NCBI GenBank assembly: GCA_030278955.1
Contig: JAOANR010000001.1
Coordinates: 2,506,894 to 2,570,893 of the forward strand
Source: Hygrophila difformis
Lineage: Eukaryota; Streptophyta; Magnoliopsida; Lamiales; Acanthaceae
Reading direction: 5' to 3'
DNA: 64,000 bases
How positions within the stretch are numbered: position 1 is the stretch's first letter; the number at the start of each line of letters is the position of its first letter. The notes beneath the pieces are model-generated. The model saw only the letters and a list, made by a program, of their open reading frames with translations. It was not told where the DNA came from and made no database searches. The position numbers and the translations under genes are program-made. Of the stretch, positions 37,670 through 48,386 are shown one piece after another.

Positions 37670-38527
37670 TCAGGCCTCGGTCGTCCCCTCCTTACCGCCG
37701 GGAGCCGCCTTGGCCGGCGTGGGGCCGTCAGCCATCTCCGCAACGTGAAACTGTGCCGCGTACCTGTTTGCGGTTCCTTCCGGGGCAATTACTGGCGGTT
37801 CGTTAAGGAACGCCGACGTACTACTTATCCACCTGATGAAACGTACAACACGAATTCAATCAATCAGAAGACACATCGATCATTACATCCAACGATCAGA
37901 GCGCACGGATTTTAATTCTATGCTCAATATGTATATATTCCCCGCCCCTTGTTGAAACTTCAAAGTTACGTTTTTTGAGTACTAATCGTAATTAACAAAT
38001 AACAAATAGTCACCACAAATTAAAGAATTTATTGTCCTTACCATCCATTTTTCAGAATCAGTTTCTCGAGGCTTGTTTCGTCTTCCATGTCCAAAAGATC
38101 CTTTCCATCACTTGTACTTTTCACAGCTTCATCAAATATACGTTTCTGCAATTCATGCATAAATTAAAAAAATTATATTACACACATACACCCCCAAATT
38201 CTGTTCGGACAGAAAGAAAGAAACTAGAGAAACTGTACAACACAAAATGATCGACAAACCTGTGTGCGAGGAGATAGTAGAGAAATATCCCTCAAGTGTT
38301 CTTCTTCCTTCAACTTTTTCGACTTCCAATAGGCTTGAATTTCATCTTTTGTCAGTGATTTATTCCTCCTCAACTTATCTGTTCACAGAAGGTAATAATA
38401 AATCGTTAGATCAAAACACAAACACCACCGATCATGGCTGTAATAATAACATAAGAATCAAGAACCTGTACTAACCGGCATCCGGGCTAGACACCGGAGA
38501 ATCCCAACCAGCCATAAGAGAACCCAT
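37670..38527 (-). CDS. small plant protein of unknown function, four exons
   Basis: Assembled from 38527-38476, 38378-38260, 38145-38042 and 37832-37670. The introns are short (80-209 bases), all GT..AG, and the frame is preserved, giving 145 aa. The N-terminus is MGSLMAGWDSPV. A basic helical stretch follows with SLTKDEIQAYWKSKK and KEEEHLRDISLLS, then an acidic segment, and a C-terminal Ala/Pro/Gly-rich tail. I recall similar plant-only proteins with this start, but no function. No signal peptide or membrane segment is evident. The Lys/Glu pattern suggests a soluble helical protein. Each exon is too short to stand out alone. The joint reading frame is the main evidence. Confidence 0.82.
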
Positions 38528-39974
38528 TACTGCAAAATTTTTCTAACTTGAGAAAGACTTTTGCTTTAAGTTATAATATCAATGATTTTATGTTCCAGTG
38601 TCTCATTATATAGAGATAATTGAGAATTGATAAAGTTTTGGAGCGCAGAGAGATAAAGTTTTCGACGCACAGATAAACTTTTGAGGAGGATAGATAGTGA
38701 TGATAAAGAGGCTTGGGCTGTTTTGATGATGATGGGGCCATGTTTTGTATAATAATAATAAATCGTATGATCTTATCTTAAAATTAGATATGCAGATATT
38801 TAAATATTATTACAAATCAGATAATCTGTGGACTTTTGGCGGGTGGTTTCTTGTCCGGGCTTGTGTCGAGAATTTCCTAGCTAGTTGCCCATAGATTTTT
38901 AATGAGAGTTATGTATCGGATATTTTAGGAGTATAGCTCTCGAAACATCTGCACCGTTGATCTTATAGGAAAGAGGAGATCAACGGTTAGATGGTACGTT
39001 TTTCTTTTCTTGATAGGGATATCCACCATTGTGTACATAATAAAATTGAATATCCAGTAGAAACAGGGCCTACATGTAACCCAAGTCATAATAGTACAAT
39101 TGTTTATTTATTTATTTATTATGATTTTGTCTATGTTAAAGATGATACCAATGATGCAGCTTGTTGCTGGCAAGCACATACATGTATGTATCAAGTAGTA
39201 GTAATTAACGTAAGTCTTCTATCAAATATACATATAGTATTTTTTTATTTGAATTAATTATTTTTGTTTCTAACAGGATATCTTAATTTAACCGATGACA
39301 GGTTATTTTTGTAATGCGGTCAAAAAACATTTATTTAGTATTAAGAGCTCATTTATACGAATATTCGCAATCATTTTGTTAATAATCTTTTGCTACTTGT
39401 TTATTAGAATAAATGGTGGAATTGATATACTAGCTACTTGTGATTATATATATGTTCTCTTGTAGTGGTGAATAATACTTAAACAGAAGAACACCGCATT
39501 ATGTTTTATTTGCTGAGTTAAAACTAGCATTTTCACTATGTTAATGTTGTATTAATAGTATTTAATATAAAACATAAAATGGAGAAAGTATTATATGAAG
39601 TACTCTCGCCTCCCTCATAATCATTGCATCTTTTTGATATCGGTTTTTTTTTTTTTTCTAAAAAAAATGATTAGTCTAATCTAATAGTTTTAAAATATAT
39701 ATTTTATGTTATTTTTTTATTTATTTATATATATTTTAATATATTAAGTGTTATATATATATATTAAATTGCGCGAGCACATAATAGGATAGAAAAATGT
39801 CATGAGAATGCAGAGATAGGTTCCATTCCCGGTAAAATGAAGTGAACTAATGTCGTATTCCCCACTCGCACTGCATATCAGATTGTCAGCACTTTCATTT
39901 ATCTACTCCGTCGTCCACCCCCCCCCAACCAAAAAAAAATCAGTTAATAATATTAACTTTTGTATAATAAAATA
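38528..39974. promoter_or_regulatory. upstream region of the small gene and intergenic
   Basis: A TATA-like TTATATAGAGA lies on the plus strand at about 38607 (read from the minus strand as TCTCTATATAA), 80 bases upstream of the ATG at 38527, and is a plausible TATA box. The rest is AT-rich with no gene. Confidence 0.4.
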
Positions 39975-40060
39975 CTCCCTCCGTTCTTCAATAAATATAA
40001 CATTTGGAAAATTAACACTATTCATTAACGTACTTTGACTTAAAAATTTTTATCACAAAT
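39975..40060. mobile_element. Stowaway-like MITE fragment, copy H
   Basis: Begins CTCCCTCCGTTCTTCAATAA after TA. No matching right end is found before copy E at 40151, so it is a fragment. Confidence 0.5.
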
Positions 40061-40150
40061 TTTTACTTGTAGCAAACTTGAATTATTGCATTGTAGTTCC
40101 GTAATAAATAAACGAAATTGTAGGTCCGTAATAAATAAACGAAAGAAGTA

Positions 40151-40642
40151 CTCCCTCCGTCCCACGAATTGTGGCTCGTATTTCTCTTTGGGTTGTCCCA
40201 CGAATTGTGGCCACTTTCCCTTTTTAGATAAATATAATTAATATAAATATGATTAGAAACTTAATGGTTTCTAAATCCCATTAAAAGTAATCACTCTTAC
40301 TATTCTGCACAACTCCCAATACACTTTTATTTTTCTACAAAAAGTCCTTTGCATTTCTTTAATTCTTCATATTTTAAAATTGTTACAAATAAAAATTATA
40401 TAAAATATATATTATAAATCTAGATGTCTAGACGATTCTAACAAGACCACACTTGAATATTTTTCTCTAATTAAATCATTACAATAATATTTTGTCAAAG
40501 TTAAACAATAAAGAAAGTCAAAATTCATTAAAATTTTAAACACAAATACCCACATCACTTTACCCACTAAACCTCACCACACCCCACCACATAAATTACC
40601 GTGCCCAAAAGAAACGAGCCACAATTTGCGGGACGGATGGAG
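40151..40642. mobile_element. Stowaway-like MITE, copy E (492 bp)
   Basis: Starts CTCCCTCCGTCCCACGAATT after TA and ends AATTTGCGGGACGGATGGAG before TA. It is a relative of copies A and B with a different subterminal repeat (CACGAATTGTGG occurs twice near the left end). Confidence 0.88.
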
Positions 40643-41452
40643 TATAAGGAAAGTCCGGTCCCAGTTAAGGATTTAGCAGCCTAGTGGGCCAATAGGAAAT
40701 AAAAGCGTAAGGCCCGTATATTTGGCCCATTTTGACGAGTGTAACAGTGATTCACTGATAGGCCCATATAAATCTGGTTAAATATCTATTTACAATCTGT
40801 ATTAAGCCACTTATCAGACAACAAATAGATTTACACAATGTTTAATTTTGTCTTAGGATTCAGCTTATAGATATGAGTATATTAGCATTTGATTTTAGGT
40901 ATAAGTATAACAATCATGATTTTGACATTTATTGAAACAAAATTATACTAAAAGAAATTAATAAAACCATTCAATAAGAGCTATGCCCAAAGAAACCATT
41001 CAATAAGATCAATCAAACATCTTTTATTCGTCTGGCTTCGGTTTTTTTCTTTAAAAAAAAACAAAAAAATCAAACATCTTTTACTGTTCCCCAACCAACA
41101 AAAGAGTAAAACAAGCCACTCATTAGATATACTCCCTCCGTTTTTTTTAAAGGTTACGTTTTGACTTTTTTTTTTTTTTACTGTTCATTGTAGCACTTTG
41201 ACTTCTATTTTTGTTATAGATATAGAAGACAAAACATAGCTAAGTGAGACAAAACATAGCTATGTGCCACAGTGCCAGAGAGGCAGATAGAAACTAGGTG
41301 TTGCCTTTTTTTGAATCATGCATCAAACAAATTTGAGGAGGACTGGTTGCTGGCTTGCTGTTGTGCTTTTAATTTCCTCATGATGCTTATTTATTCCATA
41401 CTAATATCAAGGTTGCTATCTAATTGTTCTATGTTAAACTATCCTTACACAG
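40643..41452. other. intergenic, with a MITE end fragment
   Basis: AT-rich. A Stowaway-like end (CTCCCTCCGTTTT) starts at 41132 and fades out near 41225 without a partner end. No gene is seen. Confidence 0.45.
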
Positions 41453-41718
41453 GTTGGCCTTGGCCTCATTGGTTTTGGAATATTCTTCACATTCCTTGCC
41501 ATAATTTTGTTTTTGACAGATGGTTACTAGCTCTTGGAAATGTAATAATTCCTCTTGAATCAACTTCTTAATATCAGCATGTTTTTGTGCACAGCATTTG
41601 TACTCATGCTCCTTTTCATTTATTTATTTTTTTCCCCATTAGATATTTTGGCTAGCTGGTGTAGTAGCCATTTACTTGGTTGGAGATCCAGCTCTTCACA
41701 AACCGAAGGAACTATAAG
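41453..41718 (+). pseudogene. GOT1-like Golgi transport gene remnant
   Basis: Two former exons are recognisable. 41453-41541 follows an intact acceptor and reads GLGLIGFGIFFTFLAI, then shifts by one base to read LLALGN before a GT donor. 41643-41718 follows an acceptor and begins with an IFWLAGV-like sequence and ends near a shifted NYK. GOT1 proteins are small four-helix membrane proteins of ER-Golgi traffic, with a conserved GLG..GFG.FF..LG and LLALGN region. Frameshifts and the absence of other exons make this a decayed copy. Confidence 0.5.
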
Positions 41719-43333
41719 GTACTCACTTAGTGTAATGATCTCCTGAATACTAAGAAAAACTTCTTAATGTTTGCTATGATTTACCATACTGCTAACAAGT
41801 ATTCAATTGAAAATATCCTACTTGACTTATGTTCTGTTCTTCCTTAGATATCTCAAATTGATTTACCCTACAGTACTATTGTTGCATGTATATCTCCTTG
41901 AATTGTTTGTGGTTATGGCTATTTCACAAAACTTTGGTAATGTTTCTGCCTATAGATGCGATAGTTGTATCTTATCTCATAGTTAAACATTTGAAATCCT
42001 TATTTAGAATATTTTAATATCTGCCTAGAATTCTAGAATTCCAGGTTCAAATTAGAATTCTAGAATCCTGAGATCCAGAGGATGCTGGCATGTTTACGGA
42101 TAGTTGAGGATGAGTTAACTTGCTTGCGTGGTATAGAGGTCCTTATCACAGCCCGGATGGTAACGATTCAGCAACTTATATGACATAGACGCCATTTGGC
42201 AGTTTTTTTTGTTTTATTACACTTATGTTAGATGTTTCTTTGTTATTGCAGATTGACATAACTATTGTACATATTTGGATTTTTTATTGTGTTATTTAGA
42301 CAGACGTTTGATGTTTCAATAAAATGCATGTTATGATATATTTGTTGGTTGTTGATAGTGTTATTTAGAATATGGATGGATGCTGAATTTGGTTGTTGAT
42401 AGTGGCTGTGGGGGAGGAAAAACAGATTTCATAGTTGCTGTAGGAACAGGTTTCCTAGCAAAATTAGGAGTACAAGTGCTTGGAAATGAGAGCTTTTGAC
42501 TGGTCAAATAAGTGATGTTCCGAGCAAACTTTGGAGTACAAGTACTTGGATTTTACCCGACCAAAATGTTTTGTATTAATAGTAGGAAATTCGAAAAAAT
42601 AGACCGGCCTAGAACATGAACCGGACCGGCCCGGGCCGAGTATTTCTACTCGAAAATTTACTCCTATAATGGAGAGTGCTCGAGTTTTTACTCGGTTATT
42701 TTTTGCGAGCATAAAAACCCGTGTACTAGTTCGGGAGTAGGTGTACTCGGAAATCTTTTGAAAAGGAGTACTTGTCCTCGGAAATAGTAGTCGGAAAACG
42801 ATTTTTTTCTTGTAGTGACGTAGTTTTTAAATATCAAATTTTTAGAATTTTTACTTGTACTGAATTTTAGTTATTAATCGTTGAAATTGTGCATTGGCAT
42901 ACATGTAATGAGAAGTATAACCTTAAAAAAAAAAAAAACAAAAAAACAAAAGAACAAAAAAAACAGAGGAAGTAGCTTTCATAAATTAAAGTAGGAATCC
43001 GAAGAGGATTTGGTAGAGATGAGTAGAGACTAGTTCCATTCCATGCATTGGTAATAAATAAACGCAACTTGCCCGAAATAATGAGACATAGTGGGGACTG
43101 GCCGGGGAGCATAAATATCTACAGTATTTACTAATTATTCTAGAGTGTCAATAATTGAACCCTAATCATTTATTCACAATAAGATGTTGTTTCGAGTCCG
43201 TGAATTCCATGTCCATCTATCTAGTTATTATTATGATTTGGAGCTAGGGCAACTCTTATCACCAATCACCTATATATGTCTTATTTAATTTATACAGTTA
43301 CGTTTTTTTTTTTTAAAAAAAAATAATATACTA
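41719..43333. other. intergenic, no gene seen
   Basis: The first ~250 bases could contain further decayed GOT1 sequence, but I could not align it. A GC-richer block at about 42590-42790 has repeated ACTCGGAAA and TTTACTCG phrases. No gene. Confidence 0.35.
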
Positions 43334-43779
43334 CTCCCTCCGTCCCAATATAAGTGGCCTCTTTCTTTTGGGCACGGGAATTTAGGTAGTGAGATTTAGT
43401 AGTTAAAGTGGTGTGAGTAAATTTGACTAATTCATCCATATAATTTATAATGGTTACATTTGACTTTTAACCATATTTATTATTTAACTTTGACTTAATG
43501 TTATCGTAATGATGTAGAAAGACAAAAATAGTCAAGTGTGATCTTGTTGGAATCGTCTAATCGTATAGTTTTAGAATATATATTTTATATAATTTTTATT
43601 TATACCTATTTTGAGATATTAATGGTTAAACATATATAGGGACTTTGTGTACAATTGACATTATTGTGGGGTTTTTAATTATGTTTATGTTAATCTAATT
43701 TACTTAAAATGGAAAGTGGCCACTTTTAATGGGACACTCCAAAAAGGAATAGTGGTCACTTTTAATGGGACGGAGGGAG
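43334..43779. mobile_element. Stowaway-like MITE, copy B (446 bp)
   Basis: Starts CTCCCTCCGTCCCAATATAA after TA and ends TTAATGGGACGGAGGGAG. In reverse complement it is closely similar to copy A at 9286-9738, apart from scattered substitutions and a few short indels. This points to fairly recent activity of the family. Confidence 0.9.
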
Positions 43780-43827
43780 TCTTTTTTTTTTCTTCATCTT
43801 AAAAGTTGTTAACTTATAGTAATAAAA

Positions 43828-44363
43828 CTAGTACACCCGCCCGCGCAATGCGCGGGAAGTAAAATTTATATTTTTTTAAAAAGATAGCGTAACAATTTAA
43901 AAATTCAAAATATTCTATTTTATAAACTTAATTTGGTCATGTGCATTTCCGACCACATATTATTAAAAAAAAGTGAGAAAAACGATGATAAAAAAGAGAG
44001 ATAGTACCATAAAAATGTAAAGTAAAATTTCGAGAAGTGAATATGGTGTTGTTGACTGCACCTGCAGAATGGTGTGTAGGAGCTTTTATGTGATGCGTGT
44101 GATGGTTTATGTGATGTTTAGATAATGAGTGATGGATTGCACAATTATGTCATGATTAAGTAATGGCAACACAATAATGCTCTCAAACATCAAACTATAC
44201 TTCCCATTACGCCTGCACATGCAAGCATCATATTATCCGCACACTAACTATATTGAAATATCCCTACCGAAACGTTCATAAAATAAAAGACTGTATGATA
44301 ATTATTCACCGTAATTTACATGAGATAAACAAATTGTTATAGCACACTTTACATTATATAGGA
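43828..44363 (-). mobile_element. short non-autonomous Helitron-like element
   Basis: On the minus strand it starts TCCTATATAATGTAAAG after an A and ends in CTAG before a T. A 7-bp GC hairpin (CCCGCGC-ATT-GCGCGGG, plus-strand 43840-43856) lies eight bases before the CTAG. The start resembles that of the element at 35695-36015. It has no coding capacity. The 3' end is convincing and the 5' end is inferred. Confidence 0.6.
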
Positions 44364-44435
44364 TGAATATATTTCACCTTAAAAATTTAATATAAAATTT
44401 ATGACATACAGGCCAATATATTTTTCTAATTTTGT

Positions 44436-44580
44436 TAAGTCCTTTAACTTCCAACAGAAGGTTGGAGATTCGATTCCCCACTGGCCTTCTCTCCCTCCCT
44501 TTTATTCCTCTTTGTAATTTGTACGGCATGGGCTCCCACCACCCTTTCTCAGGCCTTCAATGGCTACTAAAAAAAAAATA
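44436..44580 (+). mobile_element. tRNA-derived SINE, family 1, 5'-eroded copy
   Basis: The B box in GGAGATTCGATTCCCC and the body with TTTGTAATTTG and GGCATGGGCTCCCACCACC match the SINE at 8139-8328, here on the plus strand. It ends in an A-rich tail. The A-box region is not recognisable. Confidence 0.75.
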
Positions 44581-45036
44581 ATAATTTAGACCATAATTAA
44601 TTTAGTTTTACATTACTTAAATAAAATTAACAAATCTTTGTATTCTATAAATAAATAAAATTAAATCTTATAGTACTATGGGGATGTATTCAATCTGAAC
44701 TCTACAGAATTTTTAAAGACTTTTAAAGTTGGGGTGTATTCAATTTAGATTTTAAAAACTCTTTAAAAATTTCAAGGATATTCAATTCAGATTTAAAAAA
44801 GTCTCTAAAAATTAGGTGTATTCAATACAGATTTTAAATTTTTTTTAAAAATTTTGAAATATTCAACAGTCCATGGATTTTAAATCTTTGTAGATTTTAA
44901 TGGATTCTTTTAAAAAAAATATAACTAAACAAAATCTATCCAAACAATTCAAAAATTCTAAATACGGATAGTAGGGGGTATCCACTCCCTATGGCCATGT
45001 TCGCTGATGATTCCCAAGAGCTCTTATCGATGGAGT

Positions 45037-45041
45037 CGTTT
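45037..45041. repeat. CGTTT, left target-site duplication of the composite
   Basis: CGTTT directly precedes the terminal TGTAACACC at 45042 and is repeated directly after the terminal GTTACA at 56404-56408. Five bases is the size made by Ty3/gypsy and Cassandra-type integrases. Confidence 0.8.
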
Positions 45042-45335
45042 TGTAACACCCCCAAATTTCGGCGCAGCGGAAAGACAGGGTGCTACTCTAGATGTTGCCG
45101 GCTCCAGAGTGAAGGCTGTCCCCACAAACCAACATGAGCTCTTTCCAGTGCGCTTTGGCCTCACTCACGCACACCCTGGGAGACTTCCCAGGAGGTCACC
45201 CATCCTAGAATTACCCCAGGCCAAGCACGCTTAACTTTGGAGTTCTTATAGGATGGTTACCAAGAAAGAAAGGTACCTTGTTGATATGAGTAGCTTATTT
45301 CACTCCATTTAAGCCATTTTTTTCGGGGTATTACA
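45042..45335 (-). mobile_element. Cassandra-like LTR with 5S-derived core (minus)
   Basis: 294 bp. It is the reverse complement of 49532-49825, with the same length. On the minus strand it begins TGTAATACCCCG and ends GGGGGTGTTACA. A 5S rRNA-like stretch is at 45182-45255. Cassandra TRIM elements are known for carrying 5S sequence inside their LTRs. Confidence 0.85.
45182..45255 (-). repeat. 5S rRNA-derived segment in LTR (minus)
   Basis: On the minus strand it contains AGTTAAGCGTGCTTGG and GGATGGGTGACCTCCTGGGA, the A-box and C-box parts of the internal 5S promoter. The 5' third of 5S is not conserved, so this is not a functional 5S gene. Confidence 0.88.
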
Positions 45336-45360
45336 TTCCTCCCAAGACATGATGGGGTGA

Positions 45361-45893
45361 CAATTCCACACATGTCAATACGTAAATTACGTGTCATGAC
45401 AAAATAAACAACTCATCGCGAGTTAAGTGTCAAGGGTGTGCCAAGCCCCACATATCGGCACTCAACTCATAACATCAAAATAGAAGCAACGCAAGATTCC
45501 ATCCTAAACTAAGGCATGGTAGATCTTCTCTAATTGCAACTAAGTTCCAGGTTATGAGCATAATGATTAGTGAGATATTCGCAAGCAGTTCTTGCCTAAT
45601 TCTAAGGCATCCTCATTATACGCAGGGAATCCGTACACGAGAGTTCCCAATACTAAGGCAACATAGACTATACTAGTCTATTCCTAACCCCGATCTAATT
45701 TGCTATTCTAAACCTTGCCTTTATTATAAATCTTCAAGCTCCCGTTGTACAACTTCAACTTTCACGTGGCTTCAATACAAGTCCACACTCGTTCCCTGTA
45801 CAATAATATCATCATAAGAATTAAAATAATTTAACAATACCAATTTCATCATCTCCTCTTATCTCCAACACCATAATTAAATCGGGGTGTTAC
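45361..45893 (-). mobile_element. partial gypsy LTR (minus)
   Basis: On the minus strand it starts TGTAACACCCCGATTTAATT directly after a polypurine tract. From GGTGTTGGAGATAAG onward it matches 47511-48028. It lacks the ~1.75 kb that lies between these points in the full LTR at 52752-56403. It ends abruptly at GGAATTG, 25 bases before the Cassandra-like LTR. Confidence 0.85.
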
Positions 45894-45909
45894 AATCTCT
45901 CCCCCTTAG
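45894..45909 (-). other. polypurine tract of the minus-strand gypsy element
   Basis: The minus strand reads AAGGGGGAGAGAT just before the LTR start. The preceding CATTCGAGGACGAATGATCC also occurs before the PPT at 52741, showing that the two elements are related. Confidence 0.8.
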
Positions 45910-45954
45910 GATCATTCGTCCTCGAATGAAATAGTATGGATTAAGGTCATTACT

Positions 45955-47248
45955 TCACTGAATTGGAGTCAAATCCAATTCAGGATAACGCCCAGCCATG
46001 CTTTCCTCTGTCTCCCAAGTGGCATCCTCTACGCCATGTCTCGACCAAAGTACCTTCACCATTTTGATCACTTTCTTGCGAAGTACCTTTTCTTTAGTGT
46101 CAAGGATCGCCACGGGGTATTCTTCGTATTCTAGGTTGTCATCCAACTCCACCTCCTCCGGTTGTATAACCTTGTTAGGATCCGAGATAAACTTCCTCAA
46201 CTGAGAAACGTGGAAAACGTTGTGCACATTTCCCACCTCAGTTGGCAATTCTAACCGGTAAGCGACCTTCCCAATCTTTTTAGTGATCTCATAGGGGCCT
46301 ATAAATCTGGGACTCAGTTTCCCCTTCTTCCCAAATCGTCTCACGCCCCTCATGGGTGACACTCTCAAGAGTACCCAATCTCCAATCTCGAATTCAATGT
46401 CTCTCCTGGACAAATCAGCATAACTCTTCTGACGATCCTGAGCTTCCTTCATTCTGTCTCCGATCACTCGTACCACTTCCGTGGTCTGTTCAATAAGTTC
46501 AGGACCCATCACCACTCGCTCTGAAGGATCACTCCAACACAAGGGCGTCCTGCACTTTCTTCCGTATAAGGCCTCGAAAGGCGCCATACGAATACTCGCG
46601 TGATAGCTATTGTTGTAGGAGAACTCCACCAAATGTAGATGTTCCTCCCACGATCCTTGAAAATCCATCACACACGCCCTCAACATATCCTCCAAGGTTC
46701 TAATGGTCCTTTCGGTCTGTCCATCAGTCTGAGGGTGCCACGCAGTACTCATACTGATCTGTGTCCCAAAGGCTGTCTGCACTTCCTTCCAGAACCTTGA
46801 CAGGAATCTGGAATCTCTGTCGGAAATGATTTCCTGAGGAATACCAAAACGTCTAACCACATATTGGATGTAAGCGCCAGTCAACTGTTGCATGCTCCAG
46901 TTCAATCTCATTGGTATAAACACAGCACTCTTGGTTAGTCGGTCCACAACTACCCAAATAGTATCAAAACTGTTCCGTGTCCTGGGTAGCCCGGTGACAA
47001 AGTCCATAGCAATGGACTCCCATTTCCAAGTAGAAACATCCAAAGGTTGTAATAAGCCTGAAGGTCTCATATGCTCGGCTTTCACCTTCTGGCAAGTGGA
47101 ACACCTAGACACAAATTCTGCCACTTCCTTCTTCATGCCTTTCCACCAATAGTTTTGCCTCAAATCCTTGTACATCTTTACTGCTCCCGGATGTACGGAG
47201 TAAGGTGTGCAATGTGCCTCTTCCATAATTTTTCCTTTCAAAAGACGA
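45955..47248 (-). pseudogene. Ty3/gypsy pol 3' fragment: integrase with chromodomain
   Basis: An intact frame of about 430 residues, cut at its 5' end where it meets LTR sequence at about 47249. It carries the integrase HHCC zinc region (AHCTPYSVHPG ... CSTC), the catalytic core (AMDFVTGLP, ISDRDSRF, and TDGQTERTIRTLEDML with the catalytic Glu), a C-terminal GPYEI/VFHVSQLRK domain, and a chromodomain-like end (YPVAILDTKEK ... GVEDATWETEE). These make it a chromovirus, probably of the Tekay/Del clade. Protease, RT and RNase H are missing. The stop is 60 bases from the PPT. Confidence 0.92.
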
Positions 47249-47491
47249 GTGCCGATATGTGGGGCTTGGCACACCCTTGACACTTAACTCGCGATGAGTT
47301 GTTTATATTGTCATGACACTTAACCCATCCTAGATTTGCATTCTTTTTTCGCTATGTGCTTAACGCAGCCGTGTGTTAAGCACATAGCGAACTATTCTTT
47401 CGCCTTTTACTAAAGAATACCGTGTGCTTATCATATTTAAGCGGCATACGCTTATTTTTGGAGGGTTGGTTTCTTGGAAACTACCCAAAAG
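47249..47491 (+). repeat. junction segment between inverted halves, with a perfect hairpin
   Basis: The first ~80 bases repeat the LTR unit GTGCCGATATGTGGGGCTTG in plus orientation. The rest (47331-47491) matches nothing else here. It holds a 16-bp perfect inverted repeat, TTCGCTATGTGCTTAA at 47348-47363 and its complement at 47376-47391, with a 12-base loop. Confidence 0.8.
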
Positions 47492-47928
47492 AAGGGGGAT
47501 TGGAGGTGGTTATTGGTGTTGGAGATAAGAGGAGATGATGAAATTGGTATTGTTAAATTATTTTAATTCTTATGATGATATTATTGTACAGGGAACGAGT
47601 GTGGACTTGTATTGAAGCCACGTGAAAGTTGAAGTTGTACAACGGGAGCTTGAAGATTTATAATAAAGGCAAGGTTTAGAATAGCAAATTAGATCGGGGT
47701 TAGGAATAGACTAGTATAGTCTATGTTGCCTTAGTATTGGGAACTCTCGTGTGTACGGATTCCCTGCGTATAATGAGGATGCCTTAGAATTAGGCAAGAA
47801 CTGCTTGCGAATATCTCACTAATCATTATGCTCATAACCTGGAACTTAGTTGCAATTAGAGAAGATCTACCATGCCTTAGTTTAGGATGGAATCTTGCGT
47901 TGCTTCTATTTTGATGTTATGAGTTGAG

Positions 47929-48160
47929 TGCCGATATGTGGGGCTTGGCACACCCTTGACACTTAACTCGCGATGAGTTGTTTATTTTGTCATGACACGT
48001 AATTTACGTATTGACATGTGTGGAATTGAATCTGATTATGTGTTGGTGCCGATATGTGGGGCTTGGCACACCCTTGATACTTAACTCGCGATGAGTTGTT
48101 GATGCCGATACGTGGGACTTGGCACACCCCGGATTATACTTAACTCGAGACGAGTTGTTT
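47929..48160 (+). repeat. three tandem imperfect units in the gypsy LTR
   Basis: Units begin GTGCCGATATGTGGGGCTTG, the same again near 48048, and a diverged form near 48103, each followed by ACTTAACTCG(C/A)GA(T/C)GAGTTGTT. The same array recurs at 54950-55181, and single units lie at 47249 and, inverted, near 45420-45470. Confidence 0.85.
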
Positions 48161-48201
48161 ATTTTGTCCTGATGCGTTGATTTACGTATGAACATGTGAT
48201 T

Positions 48202-48386
48202 GAATATCTTGATATCTGTGATGATATCTGAATATCTGTGATGATATGTGAATATCTGTGATGATATGTGATATCTGTGATGATATCTGAATATCTGTGA
48301 TGATATGTGAATATCTGTGATGATATGTGATATCTGTGATGATATCTGAATATCTGTGATGATATGTGAATATCTGTGATGATATG
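48202..48386 (+). repeat. minisatellite (TATCTGTGATGA units) in the LTR, copy 1
   Basis: About nine units of a 16-20 base motif, GAATATCTGTGATGATATGT and variants, arranged in a ~57-base higher-order repeat. The identical array is at 55223-55407. Confidence 0.92.

Noticed and set aside
48202..48386. CRISPR-like array of short repeats
   Set aside because: Units are contiguous or near-contiguous variants without unique spacers, in a plant LTR.
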